DNA of 64,000 bases. It comes from Nitrospira sp. (GTDB lineage Bacteria > Nitrospirota > Nitrospiria > Nitrospirales > Nitrospiraceae). The notes under the pieces are model-generated. The model saw only the letters and a program-made list of their open reading frames with translations. It was not told the DNA's origin and did not search any database. Made by a program: the position numbers and the translations under genes. Positions 33,254 to 42,219 of the stretch are shown here, one piece after another. Positions within the stretch are counted from its first letter, which is position 1; each line of letters opens with the position of its first letter. Location of the stretch: positions 124,001-188,000 of the forward strand of contig SWDM01000013.1 in the NCBI GenBank assembly GCA_005116835.1. The letters are read 5' to 3'.

Positions 33254-34654
33254 TTAGTAACCGAGGGCCTGTTGGGCCACGCGAAGCTCGTCTTCAATGA
33301 CGGCTCGGATGGCATTCATTCGCGCCAGGGAAGTGGCTTCAAACCGCAAGACCAGGGCAGGCTGTGTATTCGAGGCGCGAATCAGACCCCAGCCGTCATC
33401 AAAGGTGGCGCGTACTCCATCGATGGTGACAACATCGCGGATTATCAACTTGGTTGGACCAAGCTCCTCGCGTTTCTCCTTGCAGTCTGCCAACCGTTTC
33501 TGCACCTGCATGACCAACTGGAATTTGATGGCATCCGACACATCGACGCGAATCTCCGGAGTGACGGAGGTCTTCGGCAGATCCGCCACTAACGCAGAGA
33601 GCGGCTGTGTGCTCTTGGCCAAAATCTCCACCAGCCGGCACGAGGCATAGATCGCATCGTCATAGCCAAAATAGCGATCAGCAAAGAACATGTGCCCTGA
33701 CATTTCGCCGGCCAAGACTGCCTGTTCGCTCTTCATCTTCGCCTTGATCAGAGAGTGGCCGGTTTTCCACATAATCGGACGGCCGCCCCGCTTCGCAATA
33801 TCGTCATAGAGGCTCTGCGAGGATTTGACCTCGGAGATGATTGTGCTCCCCGGCTTGGCCGCCAGAATATCGCGGGCATAGACCACCATTAAGCGATCCC
33901 CCCACAGCACATTCCCCTGCTCATCGATGGTCCCAATCCGATCCGCATCGCCATCGTAGCCAATCCCGACATCGGCCTTATGCCGTGTGACCGCCTGAAT
34001 CAGATCGTCAAGATTTTCCAAGACCGTGGGATCCGGATGATGGTTTGGGAACCGCCCATCGAGGTCGCAATAGAGCCCCGTCACGCGACAGCCTAGAAGC
34101 TCCAATGCCTGTTGAGCTACCAACGCCGCCACTCCATTCCCGCAATCGATGACCACGTGCAGGCGCGCCGCGTTGACATGAGCAAAACTCTGCTTGAGAT
34201 AGGCCAGATAGTCGGGAATGATGGGATGTTCCGAGAGCTGCCCAGAGCCAGAGACAAACGAACCGGTCTCCATCACCGCCCGCAGTGCCAGGATCTCCTC
34301 TCCATGAATGGCATCTTTCCCAATGCAGATTTTAAACCCGTTATATTCTGCCGCATTATGGCTCCCGGTGATCATGATGCCGCCGTCGACCGGAAGCTGA
34401 AACAAGGAGAAGTAGACGAGGGGTGAGGGACAGATCCCGATATCGACCACATTGAGTCCGCCGGCAAGCAGCCCCCGCACGAGCGCCTGGTGCAGCATGG
34501 GTGAACTCAGCCGGCCATCTCGCCCAACGGAGATTGTTTTCACCCCCCGATCTTTCACATAGGTGCAGTAGGCGCGCCCAACCTGCACCGCAATCGACTC
34601 GGTGAGTTCCTGGCCTACGATGCCACGCAGATCATATTCGCGAAATAAACCCAT
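33254..34654 (-). CDS. Phosphomannomutase/phosphoglucomutase (AlgC/ManB type)
   Basis: Converts sugar 6-phosphates to 1-phosphates for GDP-mannose or related nucleotide sugars. At 466 residues it has the active-serine loop TGSHNAAEYNGFK (about 110-122) and the metal loop DGDADRIGTID. GEMSGHMFF and a C-terminal phosphate-binding RASNTQP complete the alpha-D-phosphohexomutase set. The manC gene is just upstream on the same strand, which fits a mannose-1-phosphate route. Confidence 0.92.
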   Translation of the reverse strand: MGLFREYDLRGIVGQELTESIAVQVGRAYCTYVKDRGVKTISVGRDGRLSSPMLHQALVRGLLAGGLNVVDIGICPSPLVYFSLFQLPVDGGIMITGSHNAAEYNGFKICIGKDAIHGEEILALRAVMETGSFVSGSGQLSEHPIIPDYLAYLKQSFAHVNAARLHVVIDCGNGVAALVAQQALELLGCRVTGLYCDLDGRFPNHHPDPTVLENLDDLIQAVTRHKADVGIGYDGDADRIGTIDEQGNVLWGDRLMVVYARDILAAKPGSTIISEVKSSQSLYDDIAKRGGRPIMWKTGHSLIKAKMKSEQAVLAGEMSGHMFFADRYFGYDDAIYASCRLVEILAKSTQPLSALVADLPKTSVTPEIRVDVSDAIKFQLVMQVQKRLADCKEKREELGPTKLIIRDVVTIDGVRATFDDGWGLIRASNTQPALVLRFEATSLARMNAIRAVIEDELRVAQQALGY

Positions 34655-34666
34655 GGGCCTCGTTAC

Positions 34667-34775
34667 TCGTGAAGCGTATCACGTGAAGCGTGAAGCGCTA
34701 GAAGCAGGCTCGAACCATAACGCGTCCGTCTCCGGAACGAAATACGCTTCACGAACGACGCTTCACGCTTCACGC
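34667..34775. repeat. Word-repeat hairpin, GTGAAGCG subtype (B6)
   Basis: CGTGAAGCGTATCACGTGAAGCG facing CGCTTCACGAACGACGCTTCACG. The loop side TCCGGAACGAAATACGC is nearly identical to B2 at 14650-14735, 20 kb away. It runs into the 3' end of manC, whose last codons (VKREA) come from it. Confidence 0.75.
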
Positions 34776-36250
34776 TTCACACCTCGCCCATAATCATCCT
34801 GAAACCGGACGATATCGTCTTCCCCCAGATAGGGCCCGTTTTGGACCTCAATGATATGCAAGGTTTCTTGTCCGGGGTTTTCCAAGCGATGAGGAGTTTC
34901 GATAGGAATTTCCGTGCTATGGCCGACCTTGAGATCGAAGACCTCATCGCCCCTGGTCACCCGCGCCGTCCCGGTGATCACCACCCAATGTTCACTCCGT
35001 CGATGGTGAAGCTGTAACGAAAGCCGCCCTCCGGGGTTCACCGTCACACGCTTGACCTTGTAGCCTAATCCTTCTTCCAGAATCGTATAGGACCCCCAGG
35101 GCCGTTGGACGGTCAAATGTTCCAGATGTTCCGGCGCGTTCTGCTTCTTGAGAATTTCGACCAACTGTTTCACATCCTGCGCGCGGGATTTTGGACAGAC
35201 TAACGTCGCGTCCGGCGTATCGACCACTACCATGTCCGTGAGCCCGATCGTCGCCACAAGACGGCGGTCTCCGTACACAATCGACCGGCGACTCCCAATG
35301 TCGACCACGCGCCCGATGACGACATTGCCGCCCTTATCCTTCGGCGCCACCTCATCCAGACTCCCCCAACTCCCAACATCGGACCATTGAAATGATACAG
35401 GCACGATGGCCGCTTTCTTCGATCGCTCCATCACTCCCGTATCGATCGAGACCGGCGTGAGGGTCCGGTAAGCATCGTCGATGGCCTGCCTGGTCGCCCC
35501 GGCCTGTATCAACTGGCCAATCCGCTCGATCCCGCGGGAAAGAGCTGGTTGATGGCGTCGAATTTCATCAAGAATTGTCGTCGCGCGCCACACGAACATG
35601 CCGCTGTTCCAGTAGTAATCCCCGGCCTTGAGATACTGTGCCGCTTTCGTGGCATTGGGCTTCTCCACGAATCGACTGACCGGATGGCCCTTGAGCCTGC
35701 TCTCTGTGCCCAAGGTCATCTTGAGATTAGGCCTGATGTATCCATAGCCGGTTTCCGGACGGATCGGCTTAATACCAAAGGTCACCAGATAATCCTGTCC
35801 GGCCAGTGTCGCTGCCAAGGATACAGCAGCATCGAACGCGCGCTGCCCGGTGACAATATGATCGGCCGGCACGACCAGCATAATCGCGTCAGGATCCCGA
35901 CGAAGCAGTTCTAACGCGACCAAGGCAATGGCCGGAGCCGTATTGCGCCCTTCCGGTTCCAGTACAAAGTTCTCGGCCAGCGCCTCTTTCCATTCACTCA
36001 GCTGGACGCGGATGGACTCGGCTTGGGCGGGATTCGTGGAAATCAGCACCCGGTTCGGCGCCGACGCACAAACTACTCGGCGCATCGTCTGCTGGATCAA
36101 CGTGTCCTCGCCCAGAATCCGCAGCAGCTGTTTCGGAAATAACTGTCGGCTCAGCGGCCAAAACCTGGTACCGCTGCCTCCTGCCATGATCACGGGATAG
36201 AGATGGTTATCAAGTTCGAGGTTTGAAGTTCGAGGTTCGAGGGAAGCCAT
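34763..36250 (-). CDS. manC: Mannose-1-phosphate guanylyltransferase / mannose-6-phosphate isomerase
   Basis: A bifunctional type II enzyme that supplies GDP-mannose. The 495 residues contain the GTP signature VIMAGGSGTRFWPLSRQ (about 20-36) and VVPADHIV. The C-terminal cupin isomerase part has GGRLSLQLHHRRSEHWVVI. Both ends are altered by repeats: the N-terminal SLEPRTSNLELD comes from TTCGAGG-type words (36211-36243) and the C-terminal VKREA from GTGAAGCG words. A shorter start at the Met of VIMAGG would delete the family's usual N-terminus, so the long start is kept. Confidence 0.92.
   Translation of the reverse strand: MASLEPRTSNLELDNHLYPVIMAGGSGTRFWPLSRQLFPKQLLRILGEDTLIQQTMRRVVCASAPNRVLISTNPAQAESIRVQLSEWKEALAENFVLEPEGRNTAPAIALVALELLRRDPDAIMLVVPADHIVTGQRAFDAAVSLAATLAGQDYLVTFGIKPIRPETGYGYIRPNLKMTLGTESRLKGHPVSRFVEKPNATKAAQYLKAGDYYWNSGMFVWRATTILDEIRRHQPALSRGIERIGQLIQAGATRQAIDDAYRTLTPVSIDTGVMERSKKAAIVPVSFQWSDVGSWGSLDEVAPKDKGGNVVIGRVVDIGSRRSIVYGDRRLVATIGLTDMVVVDTPDATLVCPKSRAQDVKQLVEILKKQNAPEHLEHLTVQRPWGSYTILEEGLGYKVKRVTVNPGGRLSLQLHHRRSEHWVVITGTARVTRGDEVFDLKVGHSTEIPIETPHRLENPGQETLHIIEVQNGPYLGEDDIVRFQDDYGRGVKREA
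36211..36243. repeat. TTCGAGG word repeat at the manC start (D1)
   Basis: CAAGTTCGAGGTTTGAAGTTCG followed by AGGTTCGAGG. It encodes part of the N-terminus of ManC. A similar TTCGAGG/AGTTCG stretch occurs at 15733-15765. Confidence 0.5.
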
Positions 36251-36268
36251 ACAGGGGGGTTCCTAACG

Positions 36269-36862
36269 CTACGACCGTTTTCCGGAATGTGGAACTTGTA
36301 ATTTTGAATTATCAATTTTGAATTTTGAATTTGCGCCCTGCGCTTCCAAAATCATCTCAACGATTTCTCGAACCGCTCCCTCTCCGCCCTTCTTCTGACA
36401 GATATAATCGACTGCTGCAACAACTTGGGGCATCCCATCGGCCGGTGTGGCGGAAAAGCCCACTGCCTTGAGCGCCTCAAGATCGTTGATGTCGTCACCG
36501 ATATAGGCGACCTGGCTCAGGGTGAGCCCATGTCTGGTTGCCATTTCACGGATGAGCGACAACTTATCCATCACCCCTTGATGCAACTCTGGAATCGCGA
36601 GCTTCTCAGCACGGCGCGCCACAAGCTTGGTCCGCTCCTGCGTCACAATCGCAGTGATGATCCCAGCCCTTTGCAACAATTTGATCCCCATGCCGTCACG
36701 CGTGTTGAACTTCTTCCACTCATCGCCGGACTCGGCATAGTACATGCCTGCGTCCGTCAAGACGCCATCGACATCGGTGGCAAACAAACGGACCTGGCTG
36801 AGCAGCTTACGCGAGATTATTCCGAAGCGGGCCGGTTTCTGAGCAGACGATCGAGAAGCCAT
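36269..36862 (-). CDS. kdsC: KdsC-like HAD phosphatase (Kdo-8-phosphate phosphatase)
   Basis: A C0-type HAD phosphatase of 197 residues, probably acting on 3-deoxy-D-manno-octulosonate 8-phosphate. Motif I is ATDVDGVLTDAGMYY (about 28-42) and the conserved loop NTRDGMGIKLL follows. Motif III/IV is QVAYIGDDINDLEAL. The C-terminal 20 residues (from SKFKIDNSKL) are encoded by AATTCAAAATTG words at 36293-36332 and are not part of the family. N-acylneuraminate 9-phosphatase is an alternative because the locus makes a nonulosonic acid. Confidence 0.85.
   Translation of the reverse strand: MASRSSAQKPARFGIISRKLLSQVRLFATDVDGVLTDAGMYYAESGDEWKKFNTRDGMGIKLLQRAGIITAIVTQERTKLVARRAEKLAIPELHQGVMDKLSLIREMATRHGLTLSQVAYIGDDINDLEALKAVGFSATPADGMPQVVAAVDYICQKKGGEGAVREIVEMILEAQGANSKFKIDNSKLQVPHSGKRS
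36293..36332. repeat. AATTCAAA word repeat in the kdsC 3' end (D2)
   Basis: TTTTGAATTATCAATTTTGAATTTTGAATT on the plus strand, an AT-rich word repeat read by the ribosome as the tail of KdsC. Confidence 0.5.
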
Positions 36863-37106
36863 GTTGTTTTACTCTCAGTGTTGACCTGTTGCCATATTAC
36901 GACTCTTACCTAACGGTGCACACGAATACTGAGATAAAGGTAAATTGATGGGTCTGGATGCAAGATTTGCTTCTAGTTACGCTCCTGACAACTATGCAAC
37001 AAGCGATAGTTATCGAGACGCCGTAGCGCCCGCCTCTGTCACGCAGGCACAGCGCAGGTTGTTGTTAGCTGTTTTGCTGGCAGCTTTAGATCTGGATATC
37101 AGTAAG

Positions 37107-38501
37107 TCAATAGGCATTCTTGTGAACGAATCCTTGCCATATCGTCAGCCACATAATCTTCAGATCGAGCCAGATGGACCAATGCTCAATGTAATACAGG
37201 TCGAACTCAATTCGTTTATCAAGCGAGGTGTCGCCGCGCCAGCCACAGACTTGCGCCCACCCTGTAATCCCGGCTTTCATCTTATGCTTGAGCATGTAGA
37301 GGGGAATCTGCTTTCGAACTTCCTCGACCACCCAGGACCGTTCCGGCCGCGGGCCCACGACACTCATATCGCCTTTCAGCACATTCCAAAATTGAGGCAG
37401 CTCATCGAGGCTCATTCGGCGCAAAAACTTCCCGATTGGAGTCACGCGAGGATCATTTATTGGAGTCAACAACACTGTGTCGCCCGGTTGATCAATCTGC
37501 ATCGTACGAAACTTGAGCATCATGAACGGTTTCCCATCCAGCCCCATCCGCTCCTGTTTAAAGAGAACCGGCCCAGGAGAAGTCAGTTTAATCAGCAACG
37601 CAATCAATGCCTGCACCGGCAACGTAAGGAACAGGGCAGTCAAGCTACCGAGCAAGTCACTACTACGCTTGAGAACAACGTTCCATCCATATAGAGGAGA
37701 ACCCTGCAGCGTGATAACCGGCAATCCTTCAAACATCTCCGCTTCGCCGCGGAGAGTAATAAACTCATAGATCGAGGGGATGACTTTCACCTCGATGGTG
37801 GTGGTCGCGAGATATCCCAACATTTTTTCCACTTGCGGCTCTGCCTCAGGAGGCAAACAAACAAAGACAATGTCCAACGCCGGCGCATATTTCTCCAGAT
37901 CCCCGTACAGACCGATGACCGAGACCCCTGCAAAAGTTTGCCCCAATTTCTGCGGATGGCGGGTCAAATAGCCTTGGATCTTCAGACCGAACTCCGGATG
38001 AAGTGACAGTGAGTGGGCAACTCGCTGCCCCAGTTTGCCTGCCCCAACGATCAAACTGTGCCGCTGGTTATAACCCTGCCTTCGGAAAAACCTCAGGCCC
38101 TCGCGAAAGACCATTCGCGAGAAACCTAGCGCGACAAGGTTCAGGACCCAAAAGTACAGAAAGACAAGGCGTGAATATTCGAACTGACGCACGAAGAACG
38201 TCAACCCGATGAGAATCAACACCGACAGGGAGTTGGCTACAGCGATGTCGAATACCTCGGCCAGGTGGGAACCCATCCGTCGAGGCCGATACAAATTAAA
38301 TGCTCTAAAAGATAATCCCCAAACGATCAGAATCGGCACAAGTAAGTAAACATAGATTTCCAGAGATGGAATACCCTTTTCAACCGGCCCCCATCCGCCC
38401 ACGAACCGAATGTAGTAGGCTGCCATCCAGCAGGCAGAGATCAGGGCCAGATCAAACAGAAAGAGGAGGCTTTGAAGAAATTGAGAGTGGCGCTTCAGCA
38501 T
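37107..38501 (-). CDS. Undecaprenyl-phosphate glucose/galactose phosphotransferase (WcaJ-like)
   Basis: Initiating enzyme of a lipid-linked polysaccharide: it transfers a sugar-1-phosphate to undecaprenyl phosphate. The 464 residues begin with four or five transmembrane helices (to about 125), then a Rossmann-like CoA-binding domain (about 140-260). The catalytic polyprenyl-glycosylphosphotransferase domain (about 270-464) has SSDLLGSL, FMMLKFRTM, LPQFWNVLKGDMSVVGPRPE and the terminal LKIMWLTI. It stands at the downstream end of the polysaccharide locus. Confidence 0.93.
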   Translation of the reverse strand: MLKRHSQFLQSLLFLFDLALISACWMAAYYIRFVGGWGPVEKGIPSLEIYVYLLVPILIVWGLSFRAFNLYRPRRMGSHLAEVFDIAVANSLSVLILIGLTFFVRQFEYSRLVFLYFWVLNLVALGFSRMVFREGLRFFRRQGYNQRHSLIVGAGKLGQRVAHSLSLHPEFGLKIQGYLTRHPQKLGQTFAGVSVIGLYGDLEKYAPALDIVFVCLPPEAEPQVEKMLGYLATTTIEVKVIPSIYEFITLRGEAEMFEGLPVITLQGSPLYGWNVVLKRSSDLLGSLTALFLTLPVQALIALLIKLTSPGPVLFKQERMGLDGKPFMMLKFRTMQIDQPGDTVLLTPINDPRVTPIGKFLRRMSLDELPQFWNVLKGDMSVVGPRPERSWVVEEVRKQIPLYMLKHKMKAGITGWAQVCGWRGDTSLDKRIEFDLYYIEHWSIWLDLKIMWLTIWQGFVHKNAY

Positions 38502-38545
38502 GGCAGATTACCAGAGTTTATTAGAGGCAGCGTCATCGTAGCAAG

Positions 38546-39448
38546 TCAGGCAGAGTGCATGCTCACACGCTTCAATACCGCTCCTGGCAATTGCTTGTAG
38601 TAATGTCCAAGCCTATACCCAATCAATTTGGCCGCAGCTCTCATCAAGCTGATTGGGAGCAGGTGCAGCAGCCCGCGAGACCCAAGATAGGATAACTCAG
38701 ACCGCACAAACCTAATCCCCTCCCCTTCAGGTCGTCCGAACTCCTCAAGCAACCAGCGTTCCTTTTCGAAGAATACCCCCAAGTCAAAATAGCGCTTGAA
38801 CTCTTGCGCCACCGTGTAATTATGGGAATGATACACCGCTGCCTCCGCAACGTATCTCAGCTTGTAGCCTTTCATAAGCATTCTGGCGCATATATGCATA
38901 TCTTCCGCAAGGACAAGATTCTCCGTAAACCACCCCACCTCCTCGAGCGCGTCCCGCCGATATGCAGCAAAAGAATTTGAGCAGAAGGCCGCCTTGATCC
39001 CGAAAGCGGTACGGTCTGCATATGTGCGGATATAGGATTCAGGCGGGTAATTGAACAGTCGGAGGTGTTGGGCAAAAGGTGTGGCATCCTGATATGGGAT
39101 CTGCCTGCCAAATGCCGCTGCGCATTTTTGTTCCGTAAGAAGTGGCCGAACTAGAGTCTCAATGGCTTTCTCATCATAAGGCAAGGCGTCCTGAGTCAGG
39201 TAAACAAGGATATCCCCAGGCGATCGAGTTTTTCCAGCCAGAGTCCTGGTTCCCCCATGGTCAAACTCTCTCTTCGGAATAGTCACAGCTTGAACCGAAT
39301 ACTGCTTGGCAATATCCAAGGTCTCATCGGAAGAAGACGAATCGATAATGAGAATGTCGAGGTCCTTCACAGTCTGCGAGCGCAAGGCTCTCAACTGGGC
39401 ATCGAGATACCGCGAGGCGTTATACGTTGGAATTACAACACTGACCAC
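38546..39448 (-). CDS. Family 2 glycosyltransferase (rhamnosyltransferase-like)
   Basis: A GT-A fold transferase. With the GTG start at 39448, which has a GAGG site 5 bases upstream and directly precedes VSVVIPTYN, it has 300 residues. LIIDSSSSDETL is the nucleotide-binding loop, YLTQDALP the DxD-equivalent and AEDMHICARM the catalytic region. The open frame continues upstream to a GTG at 39664, overlapping the next gene by 103 bases; a GTG at 39526 is another possible start. Rhamnose transfer is suggested by general resemblance to WbbL-type enzymes only. Confidence 0.8.
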   Translation of the reverse strand: MVSVVIPTYNASRYLDAQLRALRSQTVKDLDILIIDSSSSDETLDIAKQYSVQAVTIPKREFDHGGTRTLAGKTRSPGDILVYLTQDALPYDEKAIETLVRPLLTEQKCAAAFGRQIPYQDATPFAQHLRLFNYPPESYIRTYADRTAFGIKAAFCSNSFAAYRRDALEEVGWFTENLVLAEDMHICARMLMKGYKLRYVAEAAVYHSHNYTVAQEFKRYFDLGVFFEKERWLLEEFGRPEGEGIRFVRSELSYLGSRGLLHLLPISLMRAAAKLIGYRLGHYYKQLPGAVLKRVSMHSA

Positions 39449-39561
39449 GCGCCCCTCACTCCCCCCACAAAGAGAACTGGCCGTCGATCGGTGTGAGAAT
39501 TTTCGATGGCTCCGCGTTATCGACACACTTTGATGTCCGTCCCTCGCTGAGGTTTTCAACT

Positions 39562-40557
39562 CTAGTGCGGCACTGCCCCGCTCGGCGATACAAGCAATCG
39601 CCAGTACAATAAAAGTTGCCTGAACAATCCCTGCCGCCGTAACCTCAGCTGAAAGACCGTCCACAATCGCCGAAATCGGCCTTCATATGCACAAGCGGCA
39701 AACCTTTTCAGCAGCCATAACGCTTCAGCCGAGCAGGGAATGTTTAGCGAAGCGACTCGCTCGCCCAGCAAAGCCGCGTGCCTGATTGAGCCGAACACAT
39801 AATACCCGCTTCGTCCCAAGCGACGCTCCGAAGCCTCAGACAGTGGATTCACCATAGTGAAAAATCCCTCCGCCCCGATCTGGTTTGCACCGTGCTGGCG
39901 ATACCGGACCAACGCATGAGGAAGATACTCGATGCGGCCACAGGCGGCCGCGCAAAGTGCAAGCCACCAATCATGCATGATAACGTCCGCAGGCAGTGGG
40001 TTAGCCAACTCCAGTAGAGGACGATTAATTACCGTGGCACAACCAGTCACAAAGTTCTGGGTCAGCAACACACGAAGTGGATCCCGAGACTCATGAGTCA
40101 AACCCTGGTAGCTCATGAAAGAAGGGTGGGTCCCTTCGAGTTGCTGAGTCACCACCTCCAAATCTGAGTAGACAAGAATGGGAGTCTTCTGCCCATGCTG
40201 TGACTCCATTTCCTTTAGGTACGTCAGCTGGTTTGCGATCTTGTTGGATACCCACACATCATCCTGATCTGAAAAGAAAATATAGTCAGCCCCCTCTGCA
40301 TGGGCGATTCGCATCAACTCTCCGAAGTTCCCAACAACCCCCAAACGGCCAAGCCTGTCACCGATGCAACGGATACGCTCATCACGTCGGGAGAAGTCTG
40401 CAATCACCTCCATGGTCCCATCCTGAGAACCATCATCTCTTATAAGAAGTTTCCAAGTTGAGACGGTCTGACCTTGAATGCTTTGAATCTGCTCTCCGAC
40501 AAACCGGCCCCCGTTGTATGTTCCTAAAAGAATGGCAATATGCACAGCATCAAACAA
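39562..40557 (-). CDS. Family 2 glycosyltransferase
   Basis: A 331-residue GT-A glycosyltransferase that probably adds a sugar to the repeat unit. Motifs: IAILLGTYNGGRFV (residues 7-20), LIRDDGSQDGTME, FFSDQDDVW (DxD site) and VIMHDWWLALCA. The C-terminal third is rich in Arg and hydrophobic residues, suggesting membrane contact. The start ATG is clear. The sugar donor cannot be told. Similar proteins are often labelled rhamnosyltransferases. Confidence 0.85.
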   Translation of the reverse strand: MFDAVHIAILLGTYNGGRFVGEQIQSIQGQTVSTWKLLIRDDGSQDGTMEVIADFSRRDERIRCIGDRLGRLGVVGNFGELMRIAHAEGADYIFFSDQDDVWVSNKIANQLTYLKEMESQHGQKTPILVYSDLEVVTQQLEGTHPSFMSYQGLTHESRDPLRVLLTQNFVTGCATVINRPLLELANPLPADVIMHDWWLALCAAACGRIEYLPHALVRYRQHGANQIGAEGFFTMVNPLSEASERRLGRSGYYVFGSIRHAALLGERVASLNIPCSAEALWLLKRFAACAYEGRFRRLWTVFQLRLRRQGLFRQLLLYWRLLVSPSGAVPH

Positions 40558-40733
40558 GCGTGTCAGCCTCCGATGGAATTTTTGGCAGGGAAATGACTTA
40601 AGCTACTTCAAGCTGGCCGACTTTCCTGAACAAGCAGTGACTCAAATCTATGAGTTATCTACTTGTGGGATTTAAACACCTCATCCGTCGACCTGGTGTA
40701 GTAATCCTCTGAAATCACGCCACTGGGTTGATT

Positions 40734-41465
40734 TCAGAGGCGGACTCCATACCTTAAGTAGCGATACATTTTCGATATTGGTCGATATAAATTTCCAAGC
40801 AGCGCATAGGGGGTGCCCAATGATGAGCGTAATAAGGAAAGCTTTATCTTCTCAAACTCAGCATCTCCACACGACGACCCCCCCTTGTCGTTGAATACCG
40901 AAACCACTTCTGCCACGTAAACGAACGGAACCCCGAGACCAACTAATTTGAGGTTATACGCGTAATCTGCCAACCACCTATATTCCAAACTGTAGGAATA
41001 CTTTCCGTATACTGATCTGGGGTAAAAGGTCGACTGATGGCAGAAATTCATCCGCACCAACCTGCGTTTTGAAAACTTACCACCGTAAATCTTGCCACTG
41101 GAACGGAGAACTACATTTCCGTAATAGACGGAATCTGGATCGGACATTTTCCCCGCTACATTGCCGAGCGTATCCAGGAGTACATCGTCACAACCAAGGA
41201 AAATCAGCCAGTCGCCAGTCGCGAGCGAACACACTTTGTTCATCGCGTCATAGATCCCCTTATCCGGCTCGCACACCAGCGTAGAGATGTATTGAGCATA
41301 TTCATTCAGGACGTGTTGAGTGCCATCTTTGGAAGCACCATCTACAACAACCAGCTCAATGTTCTTATAGGTCTGCTTCGTGATGCTATCCAAAGCACTT
41401 CTGATGTGCTCGATCCCGTTATAGACAACGACGCCCACGGATATTTTGGGGAGATTGCTATTCAT
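40734..41465 (-). CDS. Family 2 glycosyltransferase (WcaA/PgaC-like)
   Basis: Starting at the ATG at 41465 it has 243 residues: ISVGVVVYNGIEHIRSALDS (about 7-26), IELVVVDGASKDGTQ, VCEPDKGIYDAMNK and LIFLGCDDVLL. The pattern EPDKGIYDAMNKG is common in GT2 enzymes that follow an initiating transferase. A GTG 30 bases upstream opens the same frame but has no family resemblance. About 176 bases to the downstream gene hold nothing recognisable. Confidence 0.83.
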   Translation of the reverse strand: MNSNLPKISVGVVVYNGIEHIRSALDSITKQTYKNIELVVVDGASKDGTQHVLNEYAQYISTLVCEPDKGIYDAMNKVCSLATGDWLIFLGCDDVLLDTLGNVAGKMSDPDSVYYGNVVLRSSGKIYGGKFSKRRLVRMNFCHQSTFYPRSVYGKYSYSLEYRWLADYAYNLKLVGLGVPFVYVAEVVSVFNDKGGSSCGDAEFEKIKLSLLRSSLGTPYALLGNLYRPISKMYRYLRYGVRL

Positions 41466-41498
41466 TTCACCAGGAAAGCCATACACCTCTAACACATA

Positions 41499-42188
41499 TT
41501 ATTTGTAATACCTGTCGATTACTTTTTCGAGATAGTCATTGCCAAATTTGACGCCTGCCTTCTCCAGCACAGGGAGCATAACGCTCGTATCTATAAAATA
41601 CTCTGAACCGCGCTCAACAACGTCATACACTGCGCGCTTGCCAACGACACGCTCCATTTCATGGACGATGTCAACCATTCGATAATTAACTACATTTGCA
41701 ATGTACGCTACAGTGTTCTGCACCGAATTAATCGCTATCAATTGTTCGGCAATTGCCGCCACATCTTCCACGTCAATGATGCTGCGTTTAGCCGAGCCCC
41801 ACAGCTCAAAAGACTCACTACGGGAAATGCGCGCATATAAAAAATTTAATAATGTGTGCGGATTCGGCGTTTTCCCTACAACTTGCGGTAAACGCAAGAT
41901 CAGACACCGCGGATGTGTGCGGACCAATTGCTCCATTGCCAGCTTGTGCTGCACATAAGGCGTGTTTCGTGCTCCAGGATCGGAAACACTGCAAGTCCCG
42001 AAGTACACAAAGGTATTAACATACAAGGCCTGCTGCACTGCCTGTGCAAGGCGTTGACGTTCACGTTCAAACTCATGCGTATTTGTACAGCTTGAGTTAG
42101 AAACTCCTGCTGCATAAATGCATACATCCGCGCAGTGCAAAAACTCGCGAGAAAAAGCATGAGCCAATAAACCAGAACCAATGATCAT
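41499..42188 (-). CDS. NAD-dependent epimerase/dehydratase-like protein (short SDR)
   Basis: Extended-SDR fold of 229 residues. The ATG at 42188 gives MIIGSGLLAHAF at the N-terminus, a glycine-poor Rossmann loop. CIYAAGVSN, VYFGTCSV and the YxxxK pair in YVQHKLAMEQLV (Tyr and Lys four apart) follow, and DVEDVAAIAEQLI is the C-terminal part. It is shorter than nucleotide-sugar epimerases (about 310), so it may be a reductase or a degraded form. Frame and composition look intact. Confidence 0.72.
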   Translation of the reverse strand: MIIGSGLLAHAFSREFLHCADVCIYAAGVSNSSCTNTHEFERERQRLAQAVQQALYVNTFVYFGTCSVSDPGARNTPYVQHKLAMEQLVRTHPRCLILRLPQVVGKTPNPHTLLNFLYARISRSESFELWGSAKRSIIDVEDVAAIAEQLIAINSVQNTVAYIANVVNYRMVDIVHEMERVVGKRAVYDVVERGSEYFIDTSVMLPVLEKAGVKFGNDYLEKVIDRYYK

Positions 42189-42219
42189 CGTTATAAAAGC
42201 AAGTATGGAATACAGGCGG

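Noticed and set aside
36945-37694. Long plus-strand open frame opposite the undecaprenyl transferase gene
   Set aside because: It is antisense to a clearly conserved enzyme with no ribosome site or family resemblance; treated as a shadow.
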